Shown: positions 39,490 to 49,706, counted from the first letter of the stretch. The stretch: DNA of 64,000 nt from Buttiauxella agrestis ATCC 33320 (GCA_024169445.1 JALKFA010000001.1:1860001-1924000), one strand, 5' to 3'. The notes: a model not told the origin generated them from the letters alone. Program-made: numbers and translations.

Positions 39490-40287
39490 ATGCAGGACAA
39501 ACACCTTCATCCCGATACCACGTTTAGCCTCTCAGACGTTACCTTTCGCGTACCCGGTCGCACGCTTCTTCACCCTCTCTCGATAACCTTTCCCGTTGGC
39601 AAAGTCACCGGCCTGATTGGGCACAATGGCTCGGGGAAATCGACATTGCTGAAAATGCTTGGCCGTCATCAAAAGCCTTCTGATGGGGAAGTTCAGCTCA
39701 ACAATCAACCGTTAGATAGCTGGAGCAGCAAGGAATTTGCGCGCAAAGTCGCGTATTTACCGCAGCAACTTCCGGCGGCAGAAGGGATGACGGTGCGTGA
39801 GTTGGTGGCGATTGGTCGTTATCCGTGGCATGGCGCGCTGGGGCGTTTCGGCGCGGCAGACCGTGAATTGGTTGAAGAGGCAATTACGCTGGTTGGGTTG
39901 AAACCTTTTGCGCATCGTCTGGTGGATAGTCTTTCTGGTGGCGAGCGCCAACGGGCGTGGATTGCTATGTTAGTGGCGCAGGACAGCCGCTGTTTGCTGC
40001 TTGATGAACCCACGTCGGCACTGGACATTGCCCATCAGGTTGACGTGCTGGCGCTTATCCATCGTCTGAGCCAGGAACGCGGTCTGACGGTGATTGCTGT
40101 GCTGCATGATATCAATATGGCCGCTCGCTATTGCGACCACCTGGTGGCACTGCGCGGTGGTGAAATGATTGCCCAGGGTAGCCCGGCTGACCTGATGCAA
40201 AGCGCAACGCTGGAGAAGATTTACGGAATTCCAATGGGCATTCTGCCTCATCCTGCGGGTGCCGCTCCGGTGAGCTTTGTTTACTGA
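39490..40287 (+). CDS. fhuC: Fe(3+)-hydroxamate ABC transporter ATP-binding protein
   Basis: FhuC powers hydroxamate siderophore import across the inner membrane. It is 265 residues, as in E. coli, with Walker A GHNGSGKST, signature LSGGERQR, Walker B LLLDEPTSALD and the switch His in VLHDINMAAR. The ATG at 39490 (MQDKHLHPD) fits; an in-frame TTG at 39481 is rejected. Its stop overlaps the fhuD start by one base (TGATG). Confidence 0.97.
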   Translation: MQDKHLHPDTTFSLSDVTFRVPGRTLLHPLSITFPVGKVTGLIGHNGSGKSTLLKMLGRHQKPSDGEVQLNNQPLDSWSSKEFARKVAYLPQQLPAAEGMTVRELVAIGRYPWHGALGRFGAADRELVEEAITLVGLKPFAHRLVDSLSGGERQRAWIAMLVAQDSRCLLLDEPTSALDIAHQVDVLALIHRLSQERGLTVIAVLHDINMAARYCDHLVALRGGEMIAQGSPADLMQSATLEKIYGIPMGILPHPAGAAPVSFVY

Positions 40288-41186
40288 TGCCTGAACTAAT
40301 CAATCCTTTGTTGAGTCGTCGTCAGTTGCTCACTGCTCTGGCACTCTCGCCGCTATTGCTCAAATTGGGTAATGCACAGGCGGCAACCATTGACCCTCAG
40401 CGTATTGTGGCGCTGGAGTGGTTGCCCGTAGAACTGATGCTGGCGCTGGGAATCAAGCCTTACGCCATGGCGGACATTAAAAATTACCAGGCGTGGGTCG
40501 GCGAACCGAAATTGCCGGATGGCATTATTGAAGTCGGCCTGCGCACTGAACCCAATCTTGAACTCCTGACACAGCTGAAACCTTCACTGATTCTCTATTC
40601 TGCGGGCTATGGCCCACAGCCTGAAAAAATGGCGCGTATCGCTCCGGGATTAGGTTTTAGCTTTAACGACGGTTCCGGAAAACCGCTGACCGTAGCGCGC
40701 CAGTCGCTGATTGAACTGGGCGAGAAACTGGGCATGCAGCAAGCGGCTCGTGACCACTTGCAGAAATTCGACCAATTTATTGAGCAGATGAAACCGCGCT
40801 TTGCCGCACGTGGTGAAAAACCTGTGTTGCTGATGACGTTATTAGATTCCCGCCATGCGCTGGTGATCGGCAAAAACAGCCTGTTCCAGCAAGTGATGGA
40901 CTTACTCGGTGTGAAAAATGCCTGGTCTGGGGAAACCAATTTCTGGGGCAGCGCGGTGGTGGGGCTTGAACGTCTCGCTGAAGTCAAAGACGCCGACGTT
41001 ATCTGCTTTGATCACAATAACGACGCTGAAACGGAGCGTGTGATGGCGACACCATTATGGAAGGCGATGCCTTTTGTGCGCCAGCAGCGTTTCCAGCGAG
41101 TCCCGCCAGTCTGGCTTTACGGGGCGACACTCTCTGCGATGAGTTTCACCAACACGCTGGCTAAAGCGATAGGGAGCGACGCGTGA
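40287..41186 (+). CDS. fhuD: Fe(3+)-hydroxamate periplasmic binding protein
   Basis: FhuD carries ferric hydroxamates from FhuA to FhuBC. The 299-residue protein has a signal with twin Arg (SRRQLLTALALSPLLL, cleaved near AQAAT), and the Class III binding-protein fold with IVALEWLPVELMLALGI, VGLRTEPNLELL and ETNFWGSAVVGLERL. It overlaps fhuB by 4 bases. Confidence 0.96.
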   Translation: MPELINPLLSRRQLLTALALSPLLLKLGNAQAATIDPQRIVALEWLPVELMLALGIKPYAMADIKNYQAWVGEPKLPDGIIEVGLRTEPNLELLTQLKPSLILYSAGYGPQPEKMARIAPGLGFSFNDGSGKPLTVARQSLIELGEKLGMQQAARDHLQKFDQFIEQMKPRFAARGEKPVLLMTLLDSRHALVIGKNSLFQQVMDLLGVKNAWSGETNFWGSAVVGLERLAEVKDADVICFDHNNDAETERVMATPLWKAMPFVRQQRFQRVPPVWLYGATLSAMSFTNTLAKAIGSDA

Positions 41187-43168
41187 AACATCGTTATGCC
41201 TTGTTCCCGGCGATACTGTTATCGCTGCTGTTTGTGGTTGCCTGCGCGCTAACACTACACAACCTCAACGCACAACTGCCTGCTGCCCAGTGGAGTGCGG
41301 CCTGGTGGCAGCCCAACATTGATAACATCAACCAGATGTTATTCCACTACAGCTCGCTTCCACGCCTTGCTATCTCGCTGTTAGTGGGCGCGGGGCTGGG
41401 GTTAGTGGGCGTGCTTTTCCAGCAAGTGCTGCGAAATCCACTTGCCGAACCGACCACCCTGGGCGTGGCCAGTGGTGCACAGTTAGGTGTCACCGTTGCT
41501 ACGTTGTGGGCGTTGCCGGGTGGGTTTGTTACCCAACAGTTCGCGGCATTAGTCGGGGCAGGCGTTGTTGGTTTGCTGGTGTTTGGTGTCGCCTGGGGCA
41601 AGCGGTTATCGCCGGTCACGCTGATCCTCGCCGGTCTGGTGCTGAGCCTGTACTGCGGCGCGGTAAATCAGCTATTAGCGATTTTCCATCACGACCAATT
41701 GCAGAACATGTTCCTGTGGAGCACCGGTTCGCTGAACCAGCAAGACTGGGACATCGTCAACGGCCTGTGGCCGCGCCTGGTGGGTGGTTTATTGCTGACA
41801 TTGCTGTTGTTGCGCCCGCTAACCCTGATGGGGCTTGACGATGGTGTGGCGCGAAATCTTGGTCTGGCACTTTCGATGGTGCGCCTCGCCACACTAGTGC
41901 TGGCGATCGCCATCAGTGCGCTGCTGGTGAATGCGGTTGGGATTATTGGGTTTATCGGCCTGTTCGCGCCGTTGCTGGCGAAGATGCTCGGCGCGCGTCG
42001 TCTGGTGGCGCGTTTGTTCCTCGCTCCACTTATCGGCGCGTTGATCTTGTGGTTGTCGGATCAGTCGGTTATCTGGCTGACGAGCGTGTGGCGTGAAATT
42101 TCGACCGGTACCGTGACCGCGCTGATTGGTGCACCGTTGCTGCTGTGGTTGCTGCCGCGCCTGCGTACCGTCGGCACGCCTGCGATGAATCAGGGCGACA
42201 ACGTTCCGGCTGAACGCCAGCATTTGGGCTGGTGGGCGTTAATCGGCAGCGGGGTGTTAGCGCTGGTGATTGTCACTGCGCTGACGCTGGGGCGTGACGT
42301 ACATGGCTGGAACTGGGTGAGCGGTTCGTTATTCCATGATTTGTTGCAGTGGCGTTGGCCGCGAGTATTAGCCGCGTTGACGGCGGGTATGATGTTGGCG
42401 GTTGCCGGTAGCGTTATTCAGCGCCTGACGGGCAATGCGATGGCCAGCCCGGAAGTGTTAGGGATAAGCTCAGGTGCCGCATTTGGCGTAGTGGTGATGC
42501 TGTTTATCGTGCCAGGCAATGCTTTCGGTTGGTTATTCCCTGCGGGGAGCCTGGGAGCGGCGGTCACATTACTGGTGATTATGGTCACTGCCAGCCGTGG
42601 CGGTTTTTCCCCGCAACGTATGTTGCTGGCCGGGATGGCGCTGAGCACCGCATTTACCATGTTGCTGATGTTACTGATGGCGAGTGGTGACCCGCGCATG
42701 GCTGGCATTCTCACCTGGATTTCTGGTTCAACCTATAACGTGACCGGCGATCAGGCGGTCAGAACGTTAATCCTGATGGTGATTTTGTTTGCCCTGACGC
42801 CGCTGTGCCGCCGTTGGTTGATGATTCTGCCGCTAGGTGGGGCAACCGCGCGTGCCATTGGTATGGCGTTGACACCATCACGCTTTGCGCTGTTATTACT
42901 AGCCGCCACGTTGACGGCAGCAGCAACCATGACCGTCGGCCCGCTGAGTTTTGTTGGCTTAATGGCACCGCATATCGCGCGCATGCTGGGATTCCGCCGT
43001 GCGATGCCGCAACTGATCATGTCGGCGTTGTTAGGTGGTATGTTGATGGTGGCAGCGGATTGGTGTGGAAGGATGATTCTGTTCCCCGATCAGGTTCCGG
43101 CGGGGTTGTTGGCGACCTTTATCGGCGCGCCTTATTTCGTTTATTTGCTGCGTAAGCAGAGCCGTTGA
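41183..43168 (+). CDS. fhuB: Fe(3+)-hydroxamate ABC transporter permease (fused double unit)
   Basis: FhuB is the membrane permease of the system. At 661 residues it is a tandem fusion of two BtuC/FhuB-type halves, each with about ten transmembrane segments, as in E. coli (660). Each half has the FecCD pattern: RLAISLLVGAGLGLVGVLFQ with NPLAEPTTLGVASGAQLG in the first, and GNAMASPEVLGISSGAAFG in the second; FIGLFAPLLAKML and FVGLMAPHIARMLG mark the ATPase-contact regions. GTG/ATG overlap with fhuD suggests coupled translation. Confidence 0.97.
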   Translation: MKHRYALFPAILLSLLFVVACALTLHNLNAQLPAAQWSAAWWQPNIDNINQMLFHYSSLPRLAISLLVGAGLGLVGVLFQQVLRNPLAEPTTLGVASGAQLGVTVATLWALPGGFVTQQFAALVGAGVVGLLVFGVAWGKRLSPVTLILAGLVLSLYCGAVNQLLAIFHHDQLQNMFLWSTGSLNQQDWDIVNGLWPRLVGGLLLTLLLLRPLTLMGLDDGVARNLGLALSMVRLATLVLAIAISALLVNAVGIIGFIGLFAPLLAKMLGARRLVARLFLAPLIGALILWLSDQSVIWLTSVWREISTGTVTALIGAPLLLWLLPRLRTVGTPAMNQGDNVPAERQHLGWWALIGSGVLALVIVTALTLGRDVHGWNWVSGSLFHDLLQWRWPRVLAALTAGMMLAVAGSVIQRLTGNAMASPEVLGISSGAAFGVVVMLFIVPGNAFGWLFPAGSLGAAVTLLVIMVTASRGGFSPQRMLLAGMALSTAFTMLLMLLMASGDPRMAGILTWISGSTYNVTGDQAVRTLILMVILFALTPLCRRWLMILPLGGATARAIGMALTPSRFALLLLAATLTAAATMTVGPLSFVGLMAPHIARMLGFRRAMPQLIMSALLGGMLMVAADWCGRMILFPDQVPAGLLATFIGAPYFVYLLRKQSR

Positions 43169-43194
43169 TAGGGTCTATAACGGCCCTGTCTGTA

Positions 43195-44121
43195 TCAGCG
43201 ATTGACGGACCTTGCGATACGCGTGTAGGTATGACGAACACCGCGGATAGCGATGCTGTAGGTGCGAATATTTTCGGGTATGGCTATCCCGGTGTAACCG
43301 GTATCTCCAATGTGGTGTAAGTCCGTTCCGGCCATTTTACTCATCAGTGCAATTTGACGTACCGTTTCAGCGTCCGCACCTTCTTGCGAGGTACCAATTG
43401 CGGTCATGGTCATCGCGCCCATTTGATGTGCCAGATCGATAAGCTTTTGCGCATACTCGAGCGTTATTCCTGGTACAGTTCCGGGGGCGGGCAACAAAAT
43501 AATATCGGCACCTTTTTGGATGAATTTCTCTACATCGTCTGGCGTTATCAGCTTTTGAGAGCCAGAGGGTAAGATCCCCGCAGAGTGCATTTTCCCTGCT
43601 ATCAGCACCATATCCTCACCTAATTCAGCACGTATTTCCTGCAAACTTTCAGCGATCGCTTCATTGCTGATGCCGTTGCCCGGGTTTCCCGTCAGCACAA
43701 TAAATCCGACGCCCATTTCATGGAGCCGGCGTGCATTAGCAGCGGTAGCAAAACGCCCCTGACGCATCATCCAAAGCTCTTCGTGTGTTGCAGAAAAACC
43801 CTTATCTACTGCTTCCAGATTAACGCCAATTATCCGCCCGGTTAGATGCTGCAATTTGCGGATGACATCCTCGGGCGGGGTATCGGCAGGCATTCCTGCA
43901 ATTTTTGGATTTTCAATATCGAACAGGTTGAGCAATAAAAGATCTGCCCCTTGGCTGGCAGCGAGTTCAGCATTGGTGACCGAGGTCAGTAACGGCGCGA
44001 CGGTGACAATGGTTTCACTCACCAGAATACGGCCTTCGCAGGCTCTGAGAGAAAACAGTAAATCGGTACGGGAGAGATCCATCAAATCTGAGGCATTACA
44101 ATCCAGATATCTTTTATACAT
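43195..44121 (-). CDS. Predicted TIM-barrel protein of unknown function
   Basis: A 308-residue soluble protein with alternating strands and helices like a (beta/alpha)8 barrel. Successive strands are IIGVNLEAV, VGFIVLTGNPGNG, DMVLIAGKMHSAG, ADIILLPAPGTVPG and MTMTAIGTSQEGAD; the loops with Gly, Asp and His at the strand ends would form an active site. It seems to belong to an uncharacterised family (possibly DUF7916); I cannot name a reaction. GGAAGGA precedes the ATG. It is divergent from the large GT-B-like gene at 44384 and both lie between fhuB and hemL, adjacent in E. coli, so the pair is accessory and may act together. Confidence 0.75.
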   Translation of the reverse strand: MYKRYLDCNASDLMDLSRTDLLFSLRACEGRILVSETIVTVAPLLTSVTNAELAASQGADLLLLNLFDIENPKIAGMPADTPPEDVIRKLQHLTGRIIGVNLEAVDKGFSATHEELWMMRQGRFATAANARRLHEMGVGFIVLTGNPGNGISNEAIAESLQEIRAELGEDMVLIAGKMHSAGILPSGSQKLITPDDVEKFIQKGADIILLPAPGTVPGITLEYAQKLIDLAHQMGAMTMTAIGTSQEGADAETVRQIALMSKMAGTDLHHIGDTGYTGIAIPENIRTYSIAIRGVRHTYTRIARSVNR

Positions 44122-44383
44122 GTTAATTTCCTTCCAAAAGGTGAATTTTTATGACGACCTGGTTCTTATAATGAAGAGTTTATTTACGTTGCAAAATATC
44201 ATGATTAAAAATGTGGCTGATATCACTACTCTTTAGCATTTGTAGCTAACAGATGAATGCTGCAGCCGCCTAGAATAGATATCAAAGTTAAATTTATTCC
44301 ATCAATGAATTAAGTTAAACCTATCATTTAGGTCAATGGTATTGGTTGGAATTTATATTAAGTGATGTATTAGAAGGGAACTC

Positions 44384-46213
44384 ATGATTAGTGCAACTGT
44401 AAAAAAATATATAAGCAATCCTTCCGCTAAATTAATTATTGTTAGCTACTCCCCAACCGGGGGTGGGCATACTGCACGTTTACTCAATATTATTTCGATG
44501 GCGCTAGAAAAAAAATCAATTCCCGAAGATAGCATCGTTATGTTTCATGTCCCCTGTCCCTGGGAAGGTACGCCACGCTCCCCTTTAGTCGCAAATCTTG
44601 CAAAGACACTCATCAATCGCCAAATTAATGTCTGGATAGCTGAGTCAGATAAATCTATCTATGGATATCTGAATAAAGAGACGGGGGGATCAGATGATGC
44701 CAGCATTCTCCAGCATATCACGCGCTTTCCTCAACGCAATGTCACGCCCCAATCCGCCAGAAAGGATGATAGCCAGAAAACGATCACAGAACTTACGCAA
44801 TGTGTTTCTTTCCAAACTGATGAGGATTGTAAGAATTTACCCATTATTTCAGCAAAGAATCTGATGAATAGCATGGCGGCTACATTTGGGCGTGAAATTA
44901 TGGCTGAGCGTTGTTATGTTTTGACTGATATGGACCCCTATTTGCAGAAAGCGGCACAGGCTGCGGGGGTTCCAGGGAAACGATGCCTGGATCAACAAAA
45001 TCATGCAATTTTACTGAATCTTAATGATAGCCAGCTCAACATATTGCCTAAATATGCTCTGTTATCAAAAGTATTAGGTGGATACGGTGAGCAAATCTCG
45101 CATATTGATTTAGGTGGGCGTAATACGCTGGTGAGTATCAGTAATATTACTGAACGTCTTGGTATATTAAGTGGAACACCCAAATATATTGCCAGGCTAA
45201 AAATTGCTGATTTATTATTGTCACATGCGCTTCCTGCAGAAAAAATTAAAGAAAAATTAGCGGATGCTAATCGTCCCTTTTCTGGTGTGATGGCGGGTTC
45301 TTTAGTGCAGCATGGTGGCGATGCCCAAAATATTGTTTATGTTTATGCACATAAGAAAACAAATATAGTAGCACGTTGTGTCAATGAACGAATGTGTGCC
45401 AATGATCCCCTTTTTCAGAGCATAATATTCTTATTTTGCGGACCGGGAGCTGCGGGTGATTTTAATGCCATGCATCTGGCTTATATTGCCGATGCTGATG
45501 GTATTACTACCGCTGGGGCGGGTACGATTGGCGAATTTGCCTATTTACGGAAACAGGCGGGATGTGGTTCACGCTTGTTGGTCTTACCTATTGAAGGTCA
45601 CAACGAGCAAGAGAAGAATGCCGATGTGATTTCTGAAGACAACGAAATCAAAGCTTTTGTGGTACGTACACTTGCAACCGAACAGCTTTCTGATTCGCTT
45701 CTGCGTTTTGTTAGCGATCAGCCTAAAACGCGTGAAGCACCGTGCACCATGAACGAATTCATTACCGCAATTAGCGATCAAAATAGCTATGTGCGGCAGG
45801 CTTATGATCGGTTGTTTAACAATGATATCGCCATCAATTTCAAAAATATTGAGCAAGTTGAGCAGATTATGAATCGAAGCCCATTGCTGAAAGCCACACG
45901 TAAATATTTGAAACTCGTCTTCCAGGCACTTAATGCGACCGAGAAAGAAGCCAACAGCAGTATCCAGGTTATGTTACAGCAAGGCATGTCACATACTTTT
46001 AGCAATGTGAAAGAACTGAACAACACGCTACTAAGCTCTATGCGTCTGGCGCAAATGATTGGACTGAAGGAGGCAGAAGATGCGGATCGATTGCCGTTAC
46101 TTAGCGAAGTAAGGAGGCACTTTTCAGCGCTGGCGGGAGGAGGTAAACCTTCAGTCAGTCAATCGACAAAACTTAAGGAAGAATTTGGTGAGTTTATGGT
46201 AACTGGGTTCTGA
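44384..46213 (+). CDS. Large protein with GT-B glycosyltransferase-like motifs, function unknown
   Basis: I do not recognise this 609-residue protein. It has no signal peptide or membrane segment. Residues 17-30 (LIIVSYSPTGGGHT) resemble the Gly-rich first loop of MurG/MGDG-synthase type GT-B enzymes. Residues 377-412 (AGAGTIGEFAYLRKQAG, then LPIEGHNEQEKNA) resemble their C-terminal nucleotide-sugar loop, where a Gly-Thr-x-x-Glu and a Gln-x-x-Asn-Ala pattern recur. The part from about 430 is helical and unassigned. AAGGGA lies before the ATG. The gene is AT-rich and uses codons unlike fhuB and hemL, a sign of transfer. A cytosolic glycosyltransferase or a secreted effector are both possible. 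Confidence 0.7.
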   Translation: MISATVKKYISNPSAKLIIVSYSPTGGGHTARLLNIISMALEKKSIPEDSIVMFHVPCPWEGTPRSPLVANLAKTLINRQINVWIAESDKSIYGYLNKETGGSDDASILQHITRFPQRNVTPQSARKDDSQKTITELTQCVSFQTDEDCKNLPIISAKNLMNSMAATFGREIMAERCYVLTDMDPYLQKAAQAAGVPGKRCLDQQNHAILLNLNDSQLNILPKYALLSKVLGGYGEQISHIDLGGRNTLVSISNITERLGILSGTPKYIARLKIADLLLSHALPAEKIKEKLADANRPFSGVMAGSLVQHGGDAQNIVYVYAHKKTNIVARCVNERMCANDPLFQSIIFLFCGPGAAGDFNAMHLAYIADADGITTAGAGTIGEFAYLRKQAGCGSRLLVLPIEGHNEQEKNADVISEDNEIKAFVVRTLATEQLSDSLLRFVSDQPKTREAPCTMNEFITAISDQNSYVRQAYDRLFNNDIAINFKNIEQVEQIMNRSPLLKATRKYLKLVFQALNATEKEANSSIQVMLQQGMSHTFSNVKELNNTLLSSMRLAQMIGLKEAEDADRLPLLSEVRRHFSALAGGGKPSVSQSTKLKEEFGEFMVTGF

Positions 46214-46259
46214 TATTGCTGCATTTATTGCTGCATTGAAACTACGGGATAACCACTTT

Positions 46260-46283
46260 CGTAGGGCGATAGCTCGCCCTACG
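46260..46283. repeat. Short palindrome between the GT-B-like gene and hemL
   Basis: CGTAGGGCGA and TCGCCCTACG pair perfectly around TAGC. It resembles a REP-derived stem and lies between convergent genes, so it could act as a transcription end for both. Confidence 0.65.
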
Positions 46284-46303
46284 AACCTATTTTGCAATCA
46301 GCG

Positions 46304-47584
46304 TTACAGTTTTGCGAATGCCCGACGCGCAGCGTCGATAGTCTTCTGAATATCTTCTTTCGAATGGGCAACTGACATAAAGCCTGCTTCAAACGCAGAC
46401 GGTGCCAGGTAAACACCTTCTTCCAGCATTAAGTGGAAGAACTTTTTAAAGCGTTCAACGTCACACGCCATCACATCCTGATAGCACGTTACGCTCTCGG
46501 CATCGGTGAAGAACAAACCAAACATCCCCCCAACATTATTCACCACCAGTGGGATATTTTCGGCAATCGCTGCATTCAACAAGCCATCAGCCAGCATTTC
46601 GGTCAGTTCGGTCAACGTCTGGTGAATGCCCGGTTGTGCGACTTCTGTCAGGCAAGCGTAGCCTGCAGCCATGGCAATTGGGTTACCGGAAAGTGTTCCC
46701 GCTTGATAAACCGGTCCGGTTGGTGCCAGCGCATCCATAATTTCACGACGGCCACCGAATGCTCCGACAGGCATGCCACCACCGATGATTTTGCCCAGAC
46801 AGGTTAAGTCAGGCTCCACGCCGTAGTAAGACTGTGCGCCAGCCAGCGCGACACGGAAGCCAGTCATCACTTCATCGATAATAAACAGTGCGCCAAACTC
46901 ATCGCACAACGCGCGCAGGCCTGGCAGGAAATCATCGTTTGGCGGAATGCAGTTCATGTTGCCGGCAACCGGCTCAACGATAATACAAGCGATGTCTTGC
47001 GGATATTGCTCGAACGCGGCGCGCACCGAGGCGAGATCGTTATAGGTACAGGTGAGGGTATGTTTGGCGAAATCAGCCGGAACGCCCGGTGAATTTGGCT
47101 GGCCAAGGGTCAGGGCGCCAGAACCGGCTTTCACCAGCAGGCAATCGGCGTGACCGTGATAGCAGCCTTCGAATTTGATGATTTTATCGCGCCCGGTGAA
47201 ACCACGCGCCAGACGAATCGCGCTCATGGTGGCTTCTGTACCGGAGTTCACCATGCGAACCATGTCCATTGTTGGAACCAGTTCGGTGACCAGTTCCGCC
47301 ATTTTTACTTCCATCTCCGTCGGCGCACCAAAGCTTAAACCGCGCTCAACAGCTTCAATAACCGCGTTGCGAATCGCCGGATGGTTATGGCCGAGAACCA
47401 TTGGCCCCCATGAACCTACGTAATCGATATAGGCTTTGCCGTCTGCGTCAAGCAGGTAAGCCCCGTCAGCACGTTCGATAAACAGCGGCACACCGCCGAC
47501 GCCGGTGAAAGCACGAACTGGCGAGTTCACCCCACCCGGGATGACTTTACGTGCGGCAGCGTAGAGGTTTTCAGACTTACTCAT
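46304..47584 (-). CDS. hemL: Glutamate-1-semialdehyde 2,1-aminomutase
   Basis: HemL makes 5-aminolevulinate from glutamate-1-semialdehyde in heme and siroheme synthesis. The 426-residue protein equals the E. coli length. It is a PLP class III aminotransferase: the PLP Lys is in [13 protein letters not shown], with [14 protein letters not shown] and [25 protein letters not shown] at 47584 is the start; the in-frame extension to 47665 is not conserved. Confidence 0.97.
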   Translation of the reverse strand: MSKSENLYAAARKVIPGGVNSPVRAFTGVGGVPLFIERADGAYLLDADGKAYIDYVGSWGPMVLGHNHPAIRNAVIEAVERGLSFGAPTEMEVKMAELVTELVPTMDMVRMVNSGTEATMSAIRLARGFTGRDKIIKFEGCYHGHADCLLVKAGSGALTLGQPNSPGVPADFAKHTLTCTYNDLASVRAAFEQYPQDIACIIVEPVAGNMNCIPPNDDFLPGLRALCDEFGALFIIDEVMTGFRVALAGAQSYYGVEPDLTCLGKIIGGGMPVGAFGGRREIMDALAPTGPVYQAGTLSGNPIAMAAGYACLTEVAQPGIHQTLTELTEMLADGLLNAAIAENIPLVVNNVGGMFGLFFTDAESVTCYQDVMACDVERFKKFFHLMLEEGVYLAPSAFEAGFMSVAHSKEDIQKTIDAARRAFAKL

Positions 47585-47711
47585 GGAGCGGCTCCTGGAT
47601 TCGTATAAATAATGGCAACGCACTATTCTAAGGGAAACCGCCGACGTTATGAAAGTATTGCCCAAACGCGTCGAGGGAGTAGAATGCCCGCTCGATTTGT
47701 ATTACCAATAA

Positions 47712-49145
47712 ATGATTAGCCTAATGAATCACTCCCAGCCCTCTTTTGAAGCACAACAGGTTGTGCGCTTACGCCGGGGCGACATGGTGCGTCGCCTGAT
47801 TCGACAGGATAAAACCCCTGTCGCTATTCTTTTTATGGCCGCGATAGTAGGGACGTTAACCGGTTTAGTGGGGGTCGCGTTTGAAAAATCAGTGACCTGG
47901 ATTCAACAAAATCGCCTGGCGATGCTGGCGCATGTGGCAGATTACAGCGTGATCGTCTGGCCGCTGGCATTCATCAGTTCAATGCTTTTGGCGATGATCG
48001 GCTACTATCTGGTGCGTCGTTTTGCGCCGGAAGCAGGCGGTTCAGGCATCCCTGAAATTGAAGGTGCGCTTGAAGAGTTGCGCCCGGTTCGCTGGTGGCG
48101 TGTCATCCCGGTGAAATTCATCGGCGGTATGGGGACGCTCGGCGCGGGCATGGTGCTGGGCCGCGAAGGACCAACAGTACAACTTGGCGGGAATATCGGC
48201 CGTATGGTGCTGGATATTTTCCGTCTGCGCGGTGCCGAAGCTCGCCATTCACTGTTAGCCACCGGTGCGGCTGCAGGTTTATCCGCGGCGTTTAACGCTC
48301 CGCTGGCGGGCATTTTGTTCATCATCGAAGAGATGCGCCCGCAGTTCCGCTACAACCTCATTTCGATCAAAGCCGTGTTTATCGGCGTGATTATGTCGAG
48401 CGTCGTGTTCCGTATTTTTAACGGTGAAAATGCGGTTATTGAAGTCGAGAAACTTTCTAACGCGCCGGTTAACACATTGTGGCTGTACTTGGTACTCGGC
48501 ATGGTATTTGGCATTGTCGGCGTCATGTTTAATGCGATGGTGTTTCGCACTCAGGATATGTTCCAGCGTATTCATGGCGGCAACCTCAAAAAATGGGTGA
48601 TCATCGGTGGCCTGTTGGGCGGTGTTTGCGGTGTATTAGGTCTCATTCAGCCCGCAGCAGCCGGTGGCGGTTTTAACTTGATCCCTATTGCTGCGGCGGG
48701 TAACTACACCATCGGCATGCTGCTATTTATTTTTATTGCCCGCGTGATTACCACATTGTTGTGCTTCGCATCCGGTGCGCCGGGTGGGATCTTTGCGCCA
48801 ATGTTGGCACTGGGCACATTGCTGGGGACGGCTTTCGGTGCCGCTAGTGTCGCCTTGTTCCCGGCCTATCATCTTGAAGTGGGAACATTTGCCATTGCTG
48901 GTATGGGCGCATTATTTGCGGCTTCCGTGCGTGCACCACTGACGGGAATTGTGCTGGTTCTGGAAATGACTGACAATTATCAGCTCATTCTGCCAATGAT
49001 TATTACCTGCCTGGGCGCGACACTATTGGCACAATTCTTGGGTGGAAAACCGCTATACTCCTCGATCCTTGCGCGAACGCTTGCCAAACAAGACGCCGAA
49101 AAGCACAGCAAAGAGCAGCAAAACCCGGTCGGGGAGAATACTTGA
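47712..49145 (+). CDS. clcA: H+/Cl- exchange transporter ClcA
   Basis: ClcA exchanges two chloride ions for one proton and supports extreme acid resistance. The 477-residue membrane protein has the chloride-filter motifs [21 protein letters not shown] (gating Glu) and [11 protein letters not shown], and the proton-pathway Glu in [10 protein letters not shown]. The start is either ATG 47712 or ATG 47724; neither has a strong ribosome-binding site. Confidence 0.95.
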   Translation: MISLMNHSQPSFEAQQVVRLRRGDMVRRLIRQDKTPVAILFMAAIVGTLTGLVGVAFEKSVTWIQQNRLAMLAHVADYSVIVWPLAFISSMLLAMIGYYLVRRFAPEAGGSGIPEIEGALEELRPVRWWRVIPVKFIGGMGTLGAGMVLGREGPTVQLGGNIGRMVLDIFRLRGAEARHSLLATGAAAGLSAAFNAPLAGILFIIEEMRPQFRYNLISIKAVFIGVIMSSVVFRIFNGENAVIEVEKLSNAPVNTLWLYLVLGMVFGIVGVMFNAMVFRTQDMFQRIHGGNLKKWVIIGGLLGGVCGVLGLIQPAAAGGGFNLIPIAAAGNYTIGMLLFIFIARVITTLLCFASGAPGGIFAPMLALGTLLGTAFGAASVALFPAYHLEVGTFAIAGMGALFAASVRAPLTGIVLVLEMTDNYQLILPMIITCLGATLLAQFLGGKPLYSSILARTLAKQDAEKHSKEQQNPVGENT

Positions 49146-49226
49146 ACGATTTACTCGGGTATTAGATAATGACGCTAAAGATCGGGTTATTCTTTGCCCG
49201 ACTTCTTATTTCGTTGGGAGCAAAAA

Positions 49227-49574
49227 ATGAGTGATGACGTAGCAGTGCTGCCGTTGCAGTTTACCGAAGCCGCAGCCAATAAAGTAAAAACCCTGATCGC
49301 GGATGAAGAAAACCCGAATCTGAAACTGCGCGTTTACATCACCGGTGGTGGTTGCAGCGGCTTCCAGTATGGTTTTACTTTTGATGACCAGATCAACGAC
49401 GGCGATATGACTATCGAGAAGCAAGGCGTTGCACTGGTTGTTGACCCGATGAGCCTGCAATATCTGGTAGGTGGTGCGGTGGATTACACCGAAGGTCTGG
49501 AAGGTTCCCGCTTTGTGGTGACCAACCCGAACGCCAAGAGCACCTGTGGGTGTGGTTCATCTTTCAGCGTTTAA
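49227..49574 (+). CDS. erpA: Iron-sulfur cluster insertion protein ErpA
   Basis: ErpA is an A-type carrier that delivers Fe-S clusters, for example to isoprenoid-synthesis enzymes. The 115-residue protein has the three conserved Cys: [10 protein letters not shown] and [12 protein letters not shown] at 49227 (MSDDVAVLP) follows GGGAG. E. coli ErpA is 114 aa. Confidence 0.97.
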   Translation: MSDDVAVLPLQFTEAAANKVKTLIADEENPNLKLRVYITGGGCSGFQYGFTFDDQINDGDMTIEKQGVALVVDPMSLQYLVGGAVDYTEGLEGSRFVVTNPNAKSTCGCGSSFSV

Positions 49575-49589
49575 TGACATCGTTCTTTT

Positions 49590-49656
49590 GTAGGTCGGAT
49601 AAGCGAAGCGCCATCCGACAAAAATGGTGGATGACGCTAACGCTTATCCACCCTAC
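49590..49656. repeat. REP element pair (BIME-like) after erpA
   Basis: GTAGGTCGGATAAGCGAAGC faces CGCTTATCCACCCTAC, nearly the same pair as after yadH. It precedes a terminator between convergent erpA and yadS. Confidence 0.88.
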
Positions 49657-49677
49657 AAAACCTGTTTAGCTATCCGA

Positions 49678-49706
49678 AGCCGTGTTTTTTAACACGGCTT
49701 TTTTAT
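49678..49706. terminator. Terminator between erpA and yadS
   Basis: GCCGTGTT and AACACGGC form an 8-bp stem around a T-rich loop, followed by TTTTTT on the plus strand. Confidence 0.88.
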
